DNA of 50,614 bases from Herbaspirillum sp. (GCA_028292625.1 JAQGLY010000006.1:1-50614), one strand, 5' to 3'; positions 16,740-25,210 are shown, numbered from the stretch's first letter. Notes: a model not told the origin generated them from the letters alone. Made by a program: numbers and translations.

Positions 16740-17725
16740 CGCCCGCCGATGTGGTCGCCGCCGGCGCGTTTTTCGCGATCCTGATTGCGGGCATGATCGT
16801 CGCGTCGCTGCGCGACATGCTGCGGCGCCGGCCGGTGCCCCGCATTCGGAGCAGAATCGATGAACTGGGGACCGAGGTGACGCGCCAGCGCAAAGCCGGC
16901 CCTGAAGCACCTGAGCAGGAGCAGCTCTTTAGCCGGCAGGGGTCCCTCTGGGGCGACGCCAGGCTGCTGGCGTGGTGGCGAAAGCATGTGGAACAAGTGC
17001 GCGCGGTCGGCGGCGCCGGCGGTATCCGTCTGATTGCGGTGATCGCGATCGCCATGGTCATCGCCGCGCTGGTGGTCGTCAGGCTGAGCTCGCCTCCCGC
17101 ATGGACGCATCCGCTGATCATCGTCGGCCTGCCGTTGTTCGCCGTGCGAGCCACCTATCATTTCCTGATCGAGCGATTTCGCATACGCTTCCTGACGGTC
17201 TTTCCGGACACGCTCGATCTGATCATTCGCGCGGTGCGGGCCGGCATTCCGGTCGTGCAGGCGATCAGCACCGCGGGCCGCGAGACCGACGAGCCGGTGC
17301 GCGCCACGTTTCGCATGATGGGCGACGCCCTGCGTCTTGGCGCCGACCTGAGCGAAGTGCTGGATCAAGCCCGGAAGCGGCTGCAGATCGCCGATTTTTC
17401 ATTCTTCACCGTCTGCTTGCTGCTTCAGCGGGAGACCGGCGGCAATCTGGCCGAGACGCTGGAAAACCTGGCGGGAATTATTCGCAGTCGGCGCGACATC
17501 CGTTTGAAGACGAAGGCGCTGACCGCCGAAGGCCGGCTCGCGACCAACATCATTTCGGTCGTGCCGTTCGGTGTCGCAGGCATGTTGTATATCGTTAATC
17601 GACCGTACATCGAGTTGCTGTTCAATACGCGCGCAGGGCACAAGATCATGACGCTCGCCGCCGTGCTGCTAACGATCGGGCTGTGGATGGTACGGAAAAT
17701 GTCGAATCTGGATACCTCGCGATGA
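16736..17725 (+). CDS. tadB: Tad inner-membrane platform protein TadB
   Basis: One of the two inner-membrane platform proteins that couple TadA to pilin. The 329 residues include an N-terminal TM (VVAAGAFFAILIAGMIVAS), a cytoplasmic linker, two TM helices around IRLIAVIAIAMVIAALVVV and the following segment, a T2SSF domain (FPDTLDLIIRAVRAGIPVVQAI to ETGGNLAETLENLAGIIRSRR) and C-terminal TM segments. The start ATG overlaps the tadA stop, and the stop overlaps tadC. Confidence 0.93.
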   Translation: MTPADVVAAGAFFAILIAGMIVASLRDMLRRRPVPRIRSRIDELGTEVTRQRKAGPEAPEQEQLFSRQGSLWGDARLLAWWRKHVEQVRAVGGAGGIRLIAVIAIAMVIAALVVVRLSSPPAWTHPLIIVGLPLFAVRATYHFLIERFRIRFLTVFPDTLDLIIRAVRAGIPVVQAISTAGRETDEPVRATFRMMGDALRLGADLSEVLDQARKRLQIADFSFFTVCLLLQRETGGNLAETLENLAGIIRSRRDIRLKTKALTAEGRLATNIISVVPFGVAGMLYIVNRPYIELLFNTRAGHKIMTLAAVLLTIGLWMVRKMSNLDTSR

Positions 17726-18669
17726 ACACCATGGATGCAGGTACAGCCACCAATCTCGCGTTGCTGATCGTCCTGATCGGCGCCGTCGTATTGATTCTGC
17801 TTCGCACCGGCAGCAAGCGCTATCGTATCGCGCAGCGCATGCGGCAAGCCGTCGCGCGCAAGGCGGCCGACTCGGCCGCCGACGAGCGGGCGCTCGTGAA
17901 CGTGTGGCAACGGGTGGCGCGGCGGGTCACGCTGATCGGCGAACGGGTCCCGCTCTTCGATGCATTTCAGCGCGAGACGCTTGCGCGGCAACTCGCCAGC
18001 GCGGGCTTTCGGGACCGGCGCGCGGTGTCGGGCATGGTGGGTCTGAAAATCCTCGTCGGCGCCCTGCTCTCCCTCGCCGCGATCGTGCTCGGTGCGCATG
18101 TGCCTCGCTTCGGAGAATATTTCGCGGCCCGCATGCTGATGATGGCGGCGGCTTTCATCATCGGCATGATCGTGTCGGAGTACGTGCTCGGGTTCCTGAT
18201 CAGCCGCAGGCAACGGGCCATCTCGGCGTACTTGCCGGACGCGCTCGATCTGCTCGTCATCTGCACCAATGCCGGCAATAGCCTCGTCGTCTCGATCAAG
18301 CGTGTCGCGCACGAATTGCAGTCGATCTGCCCGCCGCTCGCGGACGAGTTCGCGGTGACGGCCGACGAGCTGCAAATCGGCGCCGACAGCGCCACCGCGC
18401 TGCGCAACATGGCCGGCCGCATCGGCCTTCCCTCGGTGCGCGGACTTGTGACGACGCTGATTCAGTCGCAGCAATACGGCACGCCGATCACACAGTCGCT
18501 ACGCATGCTTTCGCGCGCCGAACGCACCGCGCAAATATTCGCCCTTGAAGAAAAGGCCGCGAAGCTCGCCCCGAAAATGACGTTGCCGATGATGTTGTTC
18601 GTGTTACCGACGGTCGGCCTGATTTCGGCAGGCCCCGCTTTCATTCGCCTCCTTGCGGTGTTCAAATGA
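17722..18669 (+). CDS. tadC: Tad inner-membrane platform protein TadC
   Basis: The second platform protein of the T2SSF family, 315 residues. The domain is seen in LPDALDLLVICTNAGNSLVVSIKRVAHEL and RIGLPSVRGLVTTLIQSQQYGTPITQSLRMLS; the C-terminus is the usual KMTLPMMLFVLPTVGLISAGPAFIRLL helix. TM segments flank the domain. The frame opens at 17683 inside tadB; I chose the ATG at 17722 that overlaps the tadB stop as ATGA, in line with the other junctions of this operon. A further ATG at 17731 is possible. Confidence 0.92.
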   Translation: MNTMDAGTATNLALLIVLIGAVVLILLRTGSKRYRIAQRMRQAVARKAADSAADERALVNVWQRVARRVTLIGERVPLFDAFQRETLARQLASAGFRDRRAVSGMVGLKILVGALLSLAAIVLGAHVPRFGEYFAARMLMMAAAFIIGMIVSEYVLGFLISRRQRAISAYLPDALDLLVICTNAGNSLVVSIKRVAHELQSICPPLADEFAVTADELQIGADSATALRNMAGRIGLPSVRGLVTTLIQSQQYGTPITQSLRMLSRAERTAQIFALEEKAAKLAPKMTLPMMLFVLPTVGLISAGPAFIRLLAVFK

Positions 18670-19472
18670 AGAATGTCATTGCCTCATGCTCACTGGCCGT
18701 CGCATCGGCGGTCGCCGCCGCCCTTCTTGCAGGATGCGCAAGCCAAGGCAGCTTTAACCCGCGTCCTGTCTCGAGCAGCGTCGGCGCGACGAGCGACCTG
18801 CGCCTTGCCGACAGCGCGCTCGCCTCGGGCAGCACCGAACTCGCGTCAAGCCTGTATCAAAAGGCTTTGCGGGCCGAGCCGAACTCGCTCGAAGCGCAAC
18901 TGGGATTGGCCGACGCGACGTACCAGGCCGGCGATCTCGAACGCGCACGCGGGCTCTATGCGCGTGCAGCAAGCGTCGCACCGGCCAATCCTGGGCCGAA
19001 GCTCGGCCAGGCCCGGGTCGCATTGAAGCAGCGTCGGCTCGACGATGCCGCGACGCTTTACCGGACGCTAGTCGCCGAACATCCGGACAATCCAGTCGCG
19101 GCCCAGGGCCTTGGCGCGGTGCTTGACCTGCAAGGCCATCACGATGAAGCGCAAACCGTGTACCGCGCCGCGCTGCGCGTGCATCCCGACGCGCAGGGCC
19201 TGACGACGAACCTCGGTTTGTCGCTGATCCTCGCCAACAAGCCACGAGAAGGCGCAAACGTGCTGCTCGACATTGCAGGCCTCGCCAACGCGCCGCCGCA
19301 AGCGCGCCAGAACCTCGCGCTCGCGTATGCGCTGCTCGGCAACACGAATGCGGCGAAACAGATTCTGCAGACCGATCTGCCTCCTGCATCGGTCGAAGAC
19401 AACCTGCGGTTTTATCGAATCCTTCGCGCAAGACTCGACGCCTCGCCCCATGACACGGAAATCCAGAAATGA
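18666..19472 (+). CDS. tadD: Tad lipoprotein with TPR repeats, TadD
   Basis: A 268-residue lipoprotein thought to act as an assembly factor for the secretin complex (known role of TadD / pilotin-like TPR proteins). The signal ends in the lipobox ALLAGC. TPR units follow from about residue 45: DSALASGSTELASSLYQKAL, LGLADATYQAGDLERARGLYARA, ARVALKQRRLDDAATLYRTL and LGAVLDLQGHHDEAQTVYRAAL can be read as successive 34-residue repeats. Its start overlaps tadC and its stop overlaps tadE, both as ATGA. Confidence 0.9.
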   Translation: MKNVIASCSLAVASAVAAALLAGCASQGSFNPRPVSSSVGATSDLRLADSALASGSTELASSLYQKALRAEPNSLEAQLGLADATYQAGDLERARGLYARAASVAPANPGPKLGQARVALKQRRLDDAATLYRTLVAEHPDNPVAAQGLGAVLDLQGHHDEAQTVYRAALRVHPDAQGLTTNLGLSLILANKPREGANVLLDIAGLANAPPQARQNLALAYALLGNTNAAKQILQTDLPPASVEDNLRFYRILRARLDASPHDTEIQK

Positions 19473-19897
19473 AAGCACCCCGCCCTTCATTGCAGCGTGA
19501 TGAAGGCGGCATCGCCGCGCTCGAGTTCGTGCTCATCTTCCCTTTTCTGATGATGGTGCTGTTCGGCATCATCGATGTGTGCATGATCCTGAGCGACAAG
19601 GCAGTGATCACGAATGCGAGCCGGGAAGCAGCGCGCGCGGGCGTCGTGCTGCGCGCCACGCCGTGGAACAGCTCGCAGGTCCAGGCCGTCGCGCTGAACT
19701 ATACACAGAACAACCTGGTGACGGGCGGGACGCCGACCGCCGCGAGCGCGGTCGCCTCGTATGTCAGTCAAGCCTCGGGGTTTCCTCTGAAGGTGACGGT
19801 CACGTACACGTACCGGGGACTCGTGCTCGGCTCGATATTCAGCGCAATCGCGGGTCCGGTCACCATCAAGGCCGTCACTGTGATGAACTACGAGTGA
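19469..19897 (+). CDS. tadE: pseudopilin TadE
   Basis: A minor pseudopilin of the Tad system, 142 residues. A basic leader (MKAPRPSLQRDEGG) is followed by IAALEFVLIFPFLMMVLFGIIDV, the TadE form of the pilin helix with Glu at +5 after the expected Gly-Ile cleavage. A small extracytoplasmic domain completes it. TadV should process it. The start overlaps the tadD stop by 4 nt, and the next gene begins 10 bases after its stop. Confidence 0.9.
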   Translation: MKAPRPSLQRDEGGIAALEFVLIFPFLMMVLFGIIDVCMILSDKAVITNASREAARAGVVLRATPWNSSQVQAVALNYTQNNLVTGGTPTAASAVASYVSQASGFPLKVTVTYTYRGLVLGSIFSAIAGPVTIKAVTVMNYE

Positions 19898-19907
19898 CGA
19901 TCGGATC

Positions 19908-21029
19908 ATGTCCGCGCACCTATCCCGCCCTAGCCCTTGCCTATGCGCAGCATCCGCCTCTGTTGCCTTGGCCGCCGCAGCTCGGCGCTCACGGATGCGA
20001 AGCCGGCTCGCATCGCCGTCGCTCCGGCGGCAGCGCGGATCGGTTGTCCTGTTCTTCGTATGCTTCCTGATCCCGTTGCTGATGTTCGGCGCGTTTGCGA
20101 TCGGCATTGCGCGTGTGAGCGTGGTGCGCAACGAGTTGCAGAATGCCGCGGACGCAGCAGCGCTTGCCGGCGCCTCGGGGCTGACCGCAAAAGACTCCGG
20201 CGCGCCGGCATGGGCCGCGGCGTCGGCAGCGGCGACCTCCGCGATCACGCTCAACGCATCGGACCAGACGAAACTGTCGAGCGCAACCGTGACAACGGGC
20301 TACTGGAACCTGGCGGGCTCGCCGTCGACCTTGCAGGCAACGACGATTACGCCCGGCGCCAACGACGTCCCCGGGCTGCAAGTCACGGTGACGCGCAGCG
20401 CGAACCAGAACGGCGGCCCGATCAACCTGCCGTTCGGCGCGTTGCTCGGCTTGGCCAGCACGAATGCCAGCGCCACCGCGGTCGCCGTTGCCGCAGCGCC
20501 CGGCACGGTTGCCGGTGGACTCTTTCCGGTCGCACTTGCTCAGTGTGTGTATGACACGTATTGGGATTCGAGCACCAATCAACCGAAAATCGATCCATCG
20601 ACCGGTGTGGCATACGAATTTCAGATCGGCAACGGGCAGCCCTACCCCGCCGGCAGTTCATGCGCGGCGAGCCAATGGACCTCCTTTTTGATCGTTGCCA
20701 ACGATGTGCCGACGATCCGGGGGATAATCACGAACGGCAACCCGGTACCGCTCAGCATCGGCACCAGCATCTACATTCAGTCCGGCATCAAGGCCACGAT
20801 TTACAGCTCCGTGCCGAACAACACGGTCGTCTACGTTCCCATTGTGAGCAGCGTCGCCACCGGCACCTATGAGCCTATCGTTGCGTTCGCGGCGTTCTAC
20901 ATCGACGGCGTCGCCGGCGGCAGCGACAAGTACATCCAAGGCCATTTCCTCACCGGCTATACGATCCCCCAGTCTTCCGGGGTCGGCCCCGATTACGGAG
21001 CGTACGTGCCGCCCCGTCTGGCATTTTGA
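19908..21029 (+). CDS. TadF/TadG-like pilus protein
   Basis: A 373-residue protein with the TadG-like N-terminal module: RQRGSVVLFFVCFLIPLLMFGAFAIGIARVSVVRNELQNAADAAALAGASGL. In the family a Gly before the hydrophobic helix marks a pseudopilin-like leader. The remainder is Ser/Thr/Asn-rich and probably extracytoplasmic; I see no von Willebrand A MIDAS motif, so it is not a full TadG. I kept the ATG at 19908, which gives a 44-residue N-terminal extension before the helix; an ATG at 19995 would give a more ordinary length, and neither has a clear ribosome binding site. It is the last recognisable Tad gene. Confidence 0.75.
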   Translation: MSAHLSRPSPCLCAASASVALAAAARRSRMRSRLASPSLRRQRGSVVLFFVCFLIPLLMFGAFAIGIARVSVVRNELQNAADAAALAGASGLTAKDSGAPAWAAASAAATSAITLNASDQTKLSSATVTTGYWNLAGSPSTLQATTITPGANDVPGLQVTVTRSANQNGGPINLPFGALLGLASTNASATAVAVAAAPGTVAGGLFPVALAQCVYDTYWDSSTNQPKIDPSTGVAYEFQIGNGQPYPAGSSCAASQWTSFLIVANDVPTIRGIITNGNPVPLSIGTSIYIQSGIKATIYSSVPNNTVVYVPIVSSVATGTYEPIVAFAAFYIDGVAGGSDKYIQGHFLTGYTIPQSSGVGPDYGAYVPPRLAF

Positions 21030-21034
21030 CGGCG

Positions 21035-21658
21035 ATGGGCATGAGGCGCGCGCAATTCGTGACGGAAACCGTCCTCCGCATCTTCACGGCTGCGGCACTT
21101 TTCTTATACGTGCTCGCGGCGGTTCACCAGTACCTGAAGGACCCGTCGCGCATCACGCTGATATTTTTTATCTTTGCGAATATTCTGGCCGTGGGCCTGG
21201 CAATTTTTGCGCGTGTACCGTCGGAGCGTGACTGGAATCCATTCAGCCTGTTGGTTACCCTCTTTGCGACCTTTTACTTTGTCGCGTTCAAGATCGAGCC
21301 GGGCATTCGGCTGATTCCGGAATTTTGGGCCGCAGGCATACAGGTAGCGGGCATTCTCATCCAGATCTACGCAAAGTGGTCCCTGCGGCGTTCATTCGGC
21401 CTGTTGCCGGCTAACCGCGGCGTGGTGGTTTTCGGCCCCTATCGCGTCATCCGCCATCCAATGTATCTGGGCTATTTCGTGACCGACATTGGCTTTCTGG
21501 TTGCCAACTTCGGCCTGCGGAACGCCTTCATCGTTTTCATGCAATGGACGGTGCAAGTCGTCCGCATCATGCGGGAAGAACGCTTGCTATCGAAAGACGA
21601 CACTTATCGCCGATACATGCACCGTGTCCGATACCGCTTAATCTCCGGGCTGTTTTAA
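21035..21658 (+). CDS. isoprenylcysteine methyltransferase-like membrane protein
   Basis: A 207-residue integral membrane protein of the ICMT / phospholipid methyltransferase family (S-adenosylmethionine-dependent). The family core is in the C-terminal half: RRSFGLLPANRGVVVFGPYRVIRHPMYLGYFV, followed by EERLLSKDDTYRRYMHRVRYRLI. About four or five hydrophobic segments are visible. The substrate cannot be told; bacterial ICMT-like proteins act on various small molecules or proteins. A TTG at 21026 overlaps the previous stop; I use the ATG at 21035, and 21041 is also possible. Its tight position after the last Tad gene suggests co-transcription, but base use here looks less GC-rich than the Tad genes. 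Confidence 0.75.
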   Translation: MGMRRAQFVTETVLRIFTAAALFLYVLAAVHQYLKDPSRITLIFFIFANILAVGLAIFARVPSERDWNPFSLLVTLFATFYFVAFKIEPGIRLIPEFWAAGIQVAGILIQIYAKWSLRRSFGLLPANRGVVVFGPYRVIRHPMYLGYFVTDIGFLVANFGLRNAFIVFMQWTVQVVRIMREERLLSKDDTYRRYMHRVRYRLISGLF

Positions 21659-21696
21659 TCTAGCCCAGCCATGTTCGTTATGGCTAATCGGCATCA

Positions 21697-21731
21697 TTGT
21701 CATTTTTACAACATTGTTGTCATTTCTACAA
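21697..21731 (+). promoter_or_regulatory. paired 15-bp repeats TTGTCATTTyTACAA
   Basis: TTGTCATTTTTACAA (21697-21711) and TTGTCATTTCTACAA (21717-21731) are direct repeats, 14 of 15 identical, with starts exactly 20 bp apart, two helical turns. Each copy has TTGT/ACAA ends in dyad. They precede the PEP-CTERM protein gene by about 200 bases and look like a double operator for an unknown regulator. Confidence 0.5.
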
Positions 21732-21931
21732 TTATAATCAGAAGGCATGCTACATTTAACACGTGCTGCAAGCTAGGGGTTTCGTAGCCCTTCCCAGCTT
21801 CCCCTTGCCCTCTTTTCGCACATATTGAACGATCCTTGTTCAATGATTTTTCCATCCTGCACTAATAAAAAACTTCACGCTCGCTTTTGTATAGCCGCGT
21901 GCTCTTAATGCATCTCACTAGAAAGCATGGA

Positions 21932-22846
21932 ATGAATCCAATTAAATTGGTAGGGACGTTACTGGTCGCGCTCGCCTGGATGCCTGTTCAAGGCTGGGCC
22001 GCGCCTATCCTTGGTGCTCAATTATCGGATTTTGCCGTGCTGGGGGCGTCGGCGGTGACCAATACCGGCCCGACAACTCTAACGGGAGGCTTGGGGGTCT
22101 CCAACAACAGCTCTCCCACCGGCATTACCGGGTTTTTCGGAACGCTCTTGAATGACGGTCCGGGTACAGCGAGCGGCGCCGTTCACCAAGGCGACGCGTT
22201 TGCGTTAACGGCGGATGCGCAGCTATCGGCGGCAATGACGAGTTTGGGGCTGCTTGGCCCGGGCACGACGCTCGGAGCCGATCTCAGCGGGATGACACTT
22301 GCACCGGGCGTCTATACCGTGGCGGCAGGCGTCACTAACTTGACGGGAGTATTGACGCTGGATGGCGGCGGTAACGCGAACGCCTTTTGGGTCTTTCAAA
22401 TGCCAAGCACATTGATCACTTCATCTAGCTCGATAGTGAACGTTATCAACACGGGAGCAGGCGCTGGCGTCTATTGGGACGTTGGGAGCTCGGCGACGCT
22501 AGGCTCCAGTACGACTTTTTCGGGAAATATCTTGGCCAGCACAAGTATCAGCATGGGTAGCAGCGTCAATATTTCTTGTGGCCGCGCCTTGGCGCATACC
22601 GGAGCGGTGACGTTCATTAACGACGTCGTCAATGCTGGTGATTGCGCGGGGTCCGGGGCAGCCGGCAGCAATGGCCTGAGTGGCGGCCTGAGTATGCCGG
22701 ACGGCGGCGGCTTGCCGGTTGCGCTGCCGTTTTCCGAGGTTTCAGCGGTGCCAGAACCCGCTCCCCTTTCATTGTTCGGGGCCGGGTTGTTAGCATTGTT
22801 CGTATGGAAAAGGAAAAACGCCGGAAGCCGTTCAAGTCACATGTAA
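21932..22846 (+). CDS. DUF3494 ice-binding-like protein with PEP-CTERM tail
   Basis: A secreted protein of 304 residues. After a signal peptide (VGTLLVALAWMPVQGWA) comes a DUF3494 domain: LSDFAVLGASAVTNTGPTTLTGGLGVS, then LAPGVYTVAAGVTNLTGVLTLDGGGNANAFWVFQM and SCGRALAHTGAVTFINDVV, the standard strands of the ice-binding beta-solenoid fold. It ends in a PEP-CTERM sorting signal: VPEPAPLSLFGAGLLALF followed by WKRK. In known systems an exosortase removes the tail and the protein reaches the outer surface. No exosortase gene is in this window. Most DUF3494 proteins outside cold habitats have no proven antifreeze role, so adhesion or matrix function is as likely. I start at the ATG at 21932 (weak GAAAG 6 nt upstream); 21887 and 21908 are alternatives. 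Confidence 0.85.
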   Translation: MNPIKLVGTLLVALAWMPVQGWAAPILGAQLSDFAVLGASAVTNTGPTTLTGGLGVSNNSSPTGITGFFGTLLNDGPGTASGAVHQGDAFALTADAQLSAAMTSLGLLGPGTTLGADLSGMTLAPGVYTVAAGVTNLTGVLTLDGGGNANAFWVFQMPSTLITSSSSIVNVINTGAGAGVYWDVGSSATLGSSTTFSGNILASTSISMGSSVNISCGRALAHTGAVTFINDVVNAGDCAGSGAAGSNGLSGGLSMPDGGGLPVALPFSEVSAVPEPAPLSLFGAGLLALFVWKRKNAGSRSSHM

Positions 22847-22886
22847 CGCAAGCATTTCGATTCAGGCAGTGTATAAGCGCGAAAAC

Positions 22887-22922
22887 CGCGGAGAAGCCGC
22901 CAATTATGACGGCTTCTCCGCG
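22887..22922. terminator. 13-bp hairpin between convergent genes
   Basis: CGCGGAGAAGCCG (22887-22899) and CGGCTTCTCCGCG (22910-22922) form a perfect 13-bp stem with a 10-nt loop. It lies between the stop of the PEP-CTERM gene and the stop of the convergent histidine kinase gene. On the minus strand the stem is followed by GGTTTTCG, a short T run; on the plus strand no T run follows. I read it as a shared or minus-strand terminator. Confidence 0.7.
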
Positions 22923-22942
22923 TCCGAAGAAAATCTAGCAAT

Positions 22943-24304
22943 CTAGTGTACTGTCCCAACCATGCATATCCGGACCGTGAGTCCTTTACCGTCGGCCCCA
23001 ACATCCAGCGACACGGTGGCGCCGTGCTGCTCGGCGATGTGCTTAACGATCGATAGCCCCAGGCCGCTGCCGAAAGTGGCGTGACCGTTGCCGCGATAGA
23101 AACGCTCCCAGACCCGCGCCCGATCAGCTTCGGAAATTCCCGGGCCATTGTCACTCACCTCCAGTGTTGCCGTTGCGCCGTCCTGCCGCACCGCGACATC
23201 GACCCGTGCCTGTGTACCGGCATAGCGGATCGCGTTGTCGACCAGATTGTTGAGCAGAATCCGTAAGTTATCCGCGTTGCCCTCGACGGTCACGATTTGC
23301 GTGCCGACGAACCCTAGATCAATTTGATTGGCCTCGGCCACGCGCGTCCGGTCCGTCACGACCGAGCGGCACAACGCGGTCAGATCCACGCGGCCGGACG
23401 ACGCAGCCAAGGTTTCCGGCGCAAGCCGCGCGAGTGTCAGCAGTTGCTCGGCCAGATGGGCGAGGCGCGTCGTGCCGGTCTGGATCTGGACGAGGACATT
23501 TTCCCGTTCCTCGGCGCCCGTTGCCCGTTGTAGTAACTGGGTCTGAATGCTGAGCCCCATGATGGGCGTGCGTAACTCGTGTGCGGCATCGGCGATGAAA
23601 TGCCTCTGCAACGTGAACGAGTGATCCAGCCGTAGCAACAAATCGTTCAGCGCATCCACCAGCGGTTTTACTTCACTTGGCATCGCGACCGTATCGATCT
23701 GCATCATGTTATGGGCATGACGATGTTTCAACCCGGATGCGATCCGTTGCAGCGGCCGCAATCCGTAATCGATGCCGAACCAGAGAAATAATGCGAGCAG
23801 CGGCACCAGTGACAGGACCGGCCAAAGGAGTTGCATGGCGACTTCGGCGAGCGCCTCCCAGCGCGCCTGCCGGGCTTGCGCGATGCGAATCAGGGTATTG
23901 CCGCTTTGGCTGACGAATGTACGCCATATCTGGCCGTCCGCGGTCACATCGGAAAAGCCGGTTCCCTGCGGTGGCGTTAGCAGCGCGTCCGGATTACTGT
24001 TGAATGAAAGCGTTGTGCCGCGCCAGATCTGCAATAACACGCCATTTGGCTGCTTTCCCGATAATCGCTCCTTCTTGTCCCTTCCCCTCAGTGACAAGTT
24101 GCCGTTGCCGTCGACCACGACCTGTTGGGCGACCGCCTTCATCTGGTCGCTGAGAAGGTCGTCAAGTTTGGCAAGCGCGCCCCAGTAGGTGGCGGCGCTT
24201 GCCAGCACGCCGACAAAAAATGTCGCAGGCAACAGCCACAGCAACAGGCGACGGCGCAGCGAGGCCATGAACCAGCGTGCAAGACGCACGCGCAGTGCGG
24301 TCAT
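22943..24304 (-). CDS. sensor histidine kinase of OmpR-type system (QseC/TctE-like)
   Basis: A 453-residue inner-membrane kinase. TM1 is at about 20-40 and TM2 at about 157-178, enclosing a periplasmic sensor loop of about 115 residues. The H-box HFIADAAHELRTPIMGL places the phospho-accepting His at 242. The ATP-binding domain has the N box (NNLVDNAIRYA, N357), G1 (DNGPGI, 385-390) and G2 (GSGLGL, 412-417). All catalytic motifs are intact. Its start overlaps the response regulator stop by 4 nt, so the two are translated together. The signal cannot be read; QseC/PmrB relatives sense metals, acid or hormones. Confidence 0.92.
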   Translation of the reverse strand: MTALRVRLARWFMASLRRRLLLWLLPATFFVGVLASAATYWGALAKLDDLLSDQMKAVAQQVVVDGNGNLSLRGRDKKERLSGKQPNGVLLQIWRGTTLSFNSNPDALLTPPQGTGFSDVTADGQIWRTFVSQSGNTLIRIAQARQARWEALAEVAMQLLWPVLSLVPLLALFLWFGIDYGLRPLQRIASGLKHRHAHNMMQIDTVAMPSEVKPLVDALNDLLLRLDHSFTLQRHFIADAAHELRTPIMGLSIQTQLLQRATGAEERENVLVQIQTGTTRLAHLAEQLLTLARLAPETLAASSGRVDLTALCRSVVTDRTRVAEANQIDLGFVGTQIVTVEGNADNLRILLNNLVDNAIRYAGTQARVDVAVRQDGATATLEVSDNGPGISEADRARVWERFYRGNGHATFGSGLGLSIVKHIAEQHGATVSLDVGADGKGLTVRICMVGTVH

Positions 24305-24963
24305 GCGATCTCTCCGATCCGATAGCCGACGCCACGTATGTTGCAGATCGCATTCGCACCCAGCTTGCGACGCAGGTTGTATACATGAACTTGCACCGCG
24401 TTGCTCTCGACTTCTTCATCCCATCCGTAGAGACGCTTCTCGATCTGTTCGCGCGAAATCACTGCGCCGGGTTCCTGCATCAATTCATGAAGCAAGGCGA
24501 ACTCTCGAGGCGAAATGGAGACATCCTGATCGTGCAGCCAAACGCGATGCTGCACCGGATCGAGCCGCAATGGGCCAACGGTGAGCACGGTCTGGGCACG
24601 CCCCGCGTGGCGACGGTTGACCGCCCGAATGCGCGCGAGCAGTTCTTCCAACGCGAACGGTTTGACCAGATAATCATCGGCGCCGCCGTCCAGTCCCGCG
24701 ACCCGGTCGGGCAATGCATCGCGTGCGGTAATGATGATCACGGGCATCGCATCGTCGCTCTGTCGAAGTGTATTGAGCAATGTCAGGCCATCCTGGTTCG
24801 GTAGTCCGAGATCGAGCAATAGCAATCCATATGGCGTCGTACGCAGCGCGAGAGCCACGGCATCGCCGTCCTGCACCCAGTCCACAGCAAATCCTTCCTG
24901 ACGCAGCCCGTTCTGCAGCCCATCGCCTATTAACGGATCGTCTTCGACCAGCAGTATGCGCAT
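24301..24963 (-). CDS. OmpR-family response regulator (QseB/PmrA-like)
   Basis: A 220-residue DNA-binding regulator, partner of the downstream histidine kinase. The receiver domain begins MRILLVEDDPLIGDGLQNGL with the acidic pair, and the phosphorylated Asp is D51 in LLLLDLGLPNQDG. The C-terminal winged helix is seen in LTVGPLRLDPVQHRVWLHD and REFALLHELMQEPGAVISREQIEKRLYGWDEEVESNAVQVHVYNLRRKLG. The frame opens at 25005; the ATG at 24963 gives the usual family start. A GTTAAC-N5-GTTAAC box 66-84 bases upstream of this start fits autoregulation. Confidence 0.93.
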   Translation of the reverse strand: MRILLVEDDPLIGDGLQNGLRQEGFAVDWVQDGDAVALALRTTPYGLLLLDLGLPNQDGLTLLNTLRQSDDAMPVIIITARDALPDRVAGLDGGADDYLVKPFALEELLARIRAVNRRHAGRAQTVLTVGPLRLDPVQHRVWLHDQDVSISPREFALLHELMQEPGAVISREQIEKRLYGWDEEVESNAVQVHVYNLRRKLGANAICNIRGVGYRIGEIA

Positions 24964-25028
24964 CTGGTTATCCCGTTTCAATGTCCTCGCCAACTTTTTT
25001 GGCAAACACGCAATGGTATCGGGTCTCA

Positions 25029-25047
25029 GGTTAACGCTGCGTTAACC
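25029..25047. promoter_or_regulatory. response-regulator box GTTAAC-N5-GTTAAC
   Basis: GGTTAACGC-T-GCGTTAACC is a perfect 19-bp palindrome that also reads as a direct repeat GTTAAC-N5-GTTAAC with an 11-bp period. OmpR/PhoB-family regulators bind hexamer repeats with 11-bp spacing, and the PmrA box is a hexamer-N5-hexamer. It lies between the response regulator start (24963) and the divergent methyltransferase (25207). I infer control of both by the two-component system. Confidence 0.55.
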
Positions 25048-25168
25048 AGGAAATCGCCACAACAATCGCTCTCTATTCGCCGATCTTCATGCAGGCTTAA
25101 GTTTGCCTGCAATAAGATGCCTTCTCCGCCGCCATCGTTGCGGCTCAAATATTCGCAGGAGAAAGCTT

Positions 25169-25210
25169 ATGTTCGCCAGGAAACTTTCTCATTCTATTCA
25201 AGATAAATGA
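25169..25210 (+). CDS. 13-codon leader ORF coupled to the methyltransferase
   Basis: MFARKLSHSIQDK is preceded by AGGAGA, a good ribosome binding site, whereas the methyltransferase start at 25207 has none. The leader stop TGA (25208-25210) overlaps that start as ATGA. This arrangement typically lets the downstream gene be translated by re-initiation. The peptide itself probably has no function. Confidence 0.45.
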   Translation: MFARKLSHSIQDK

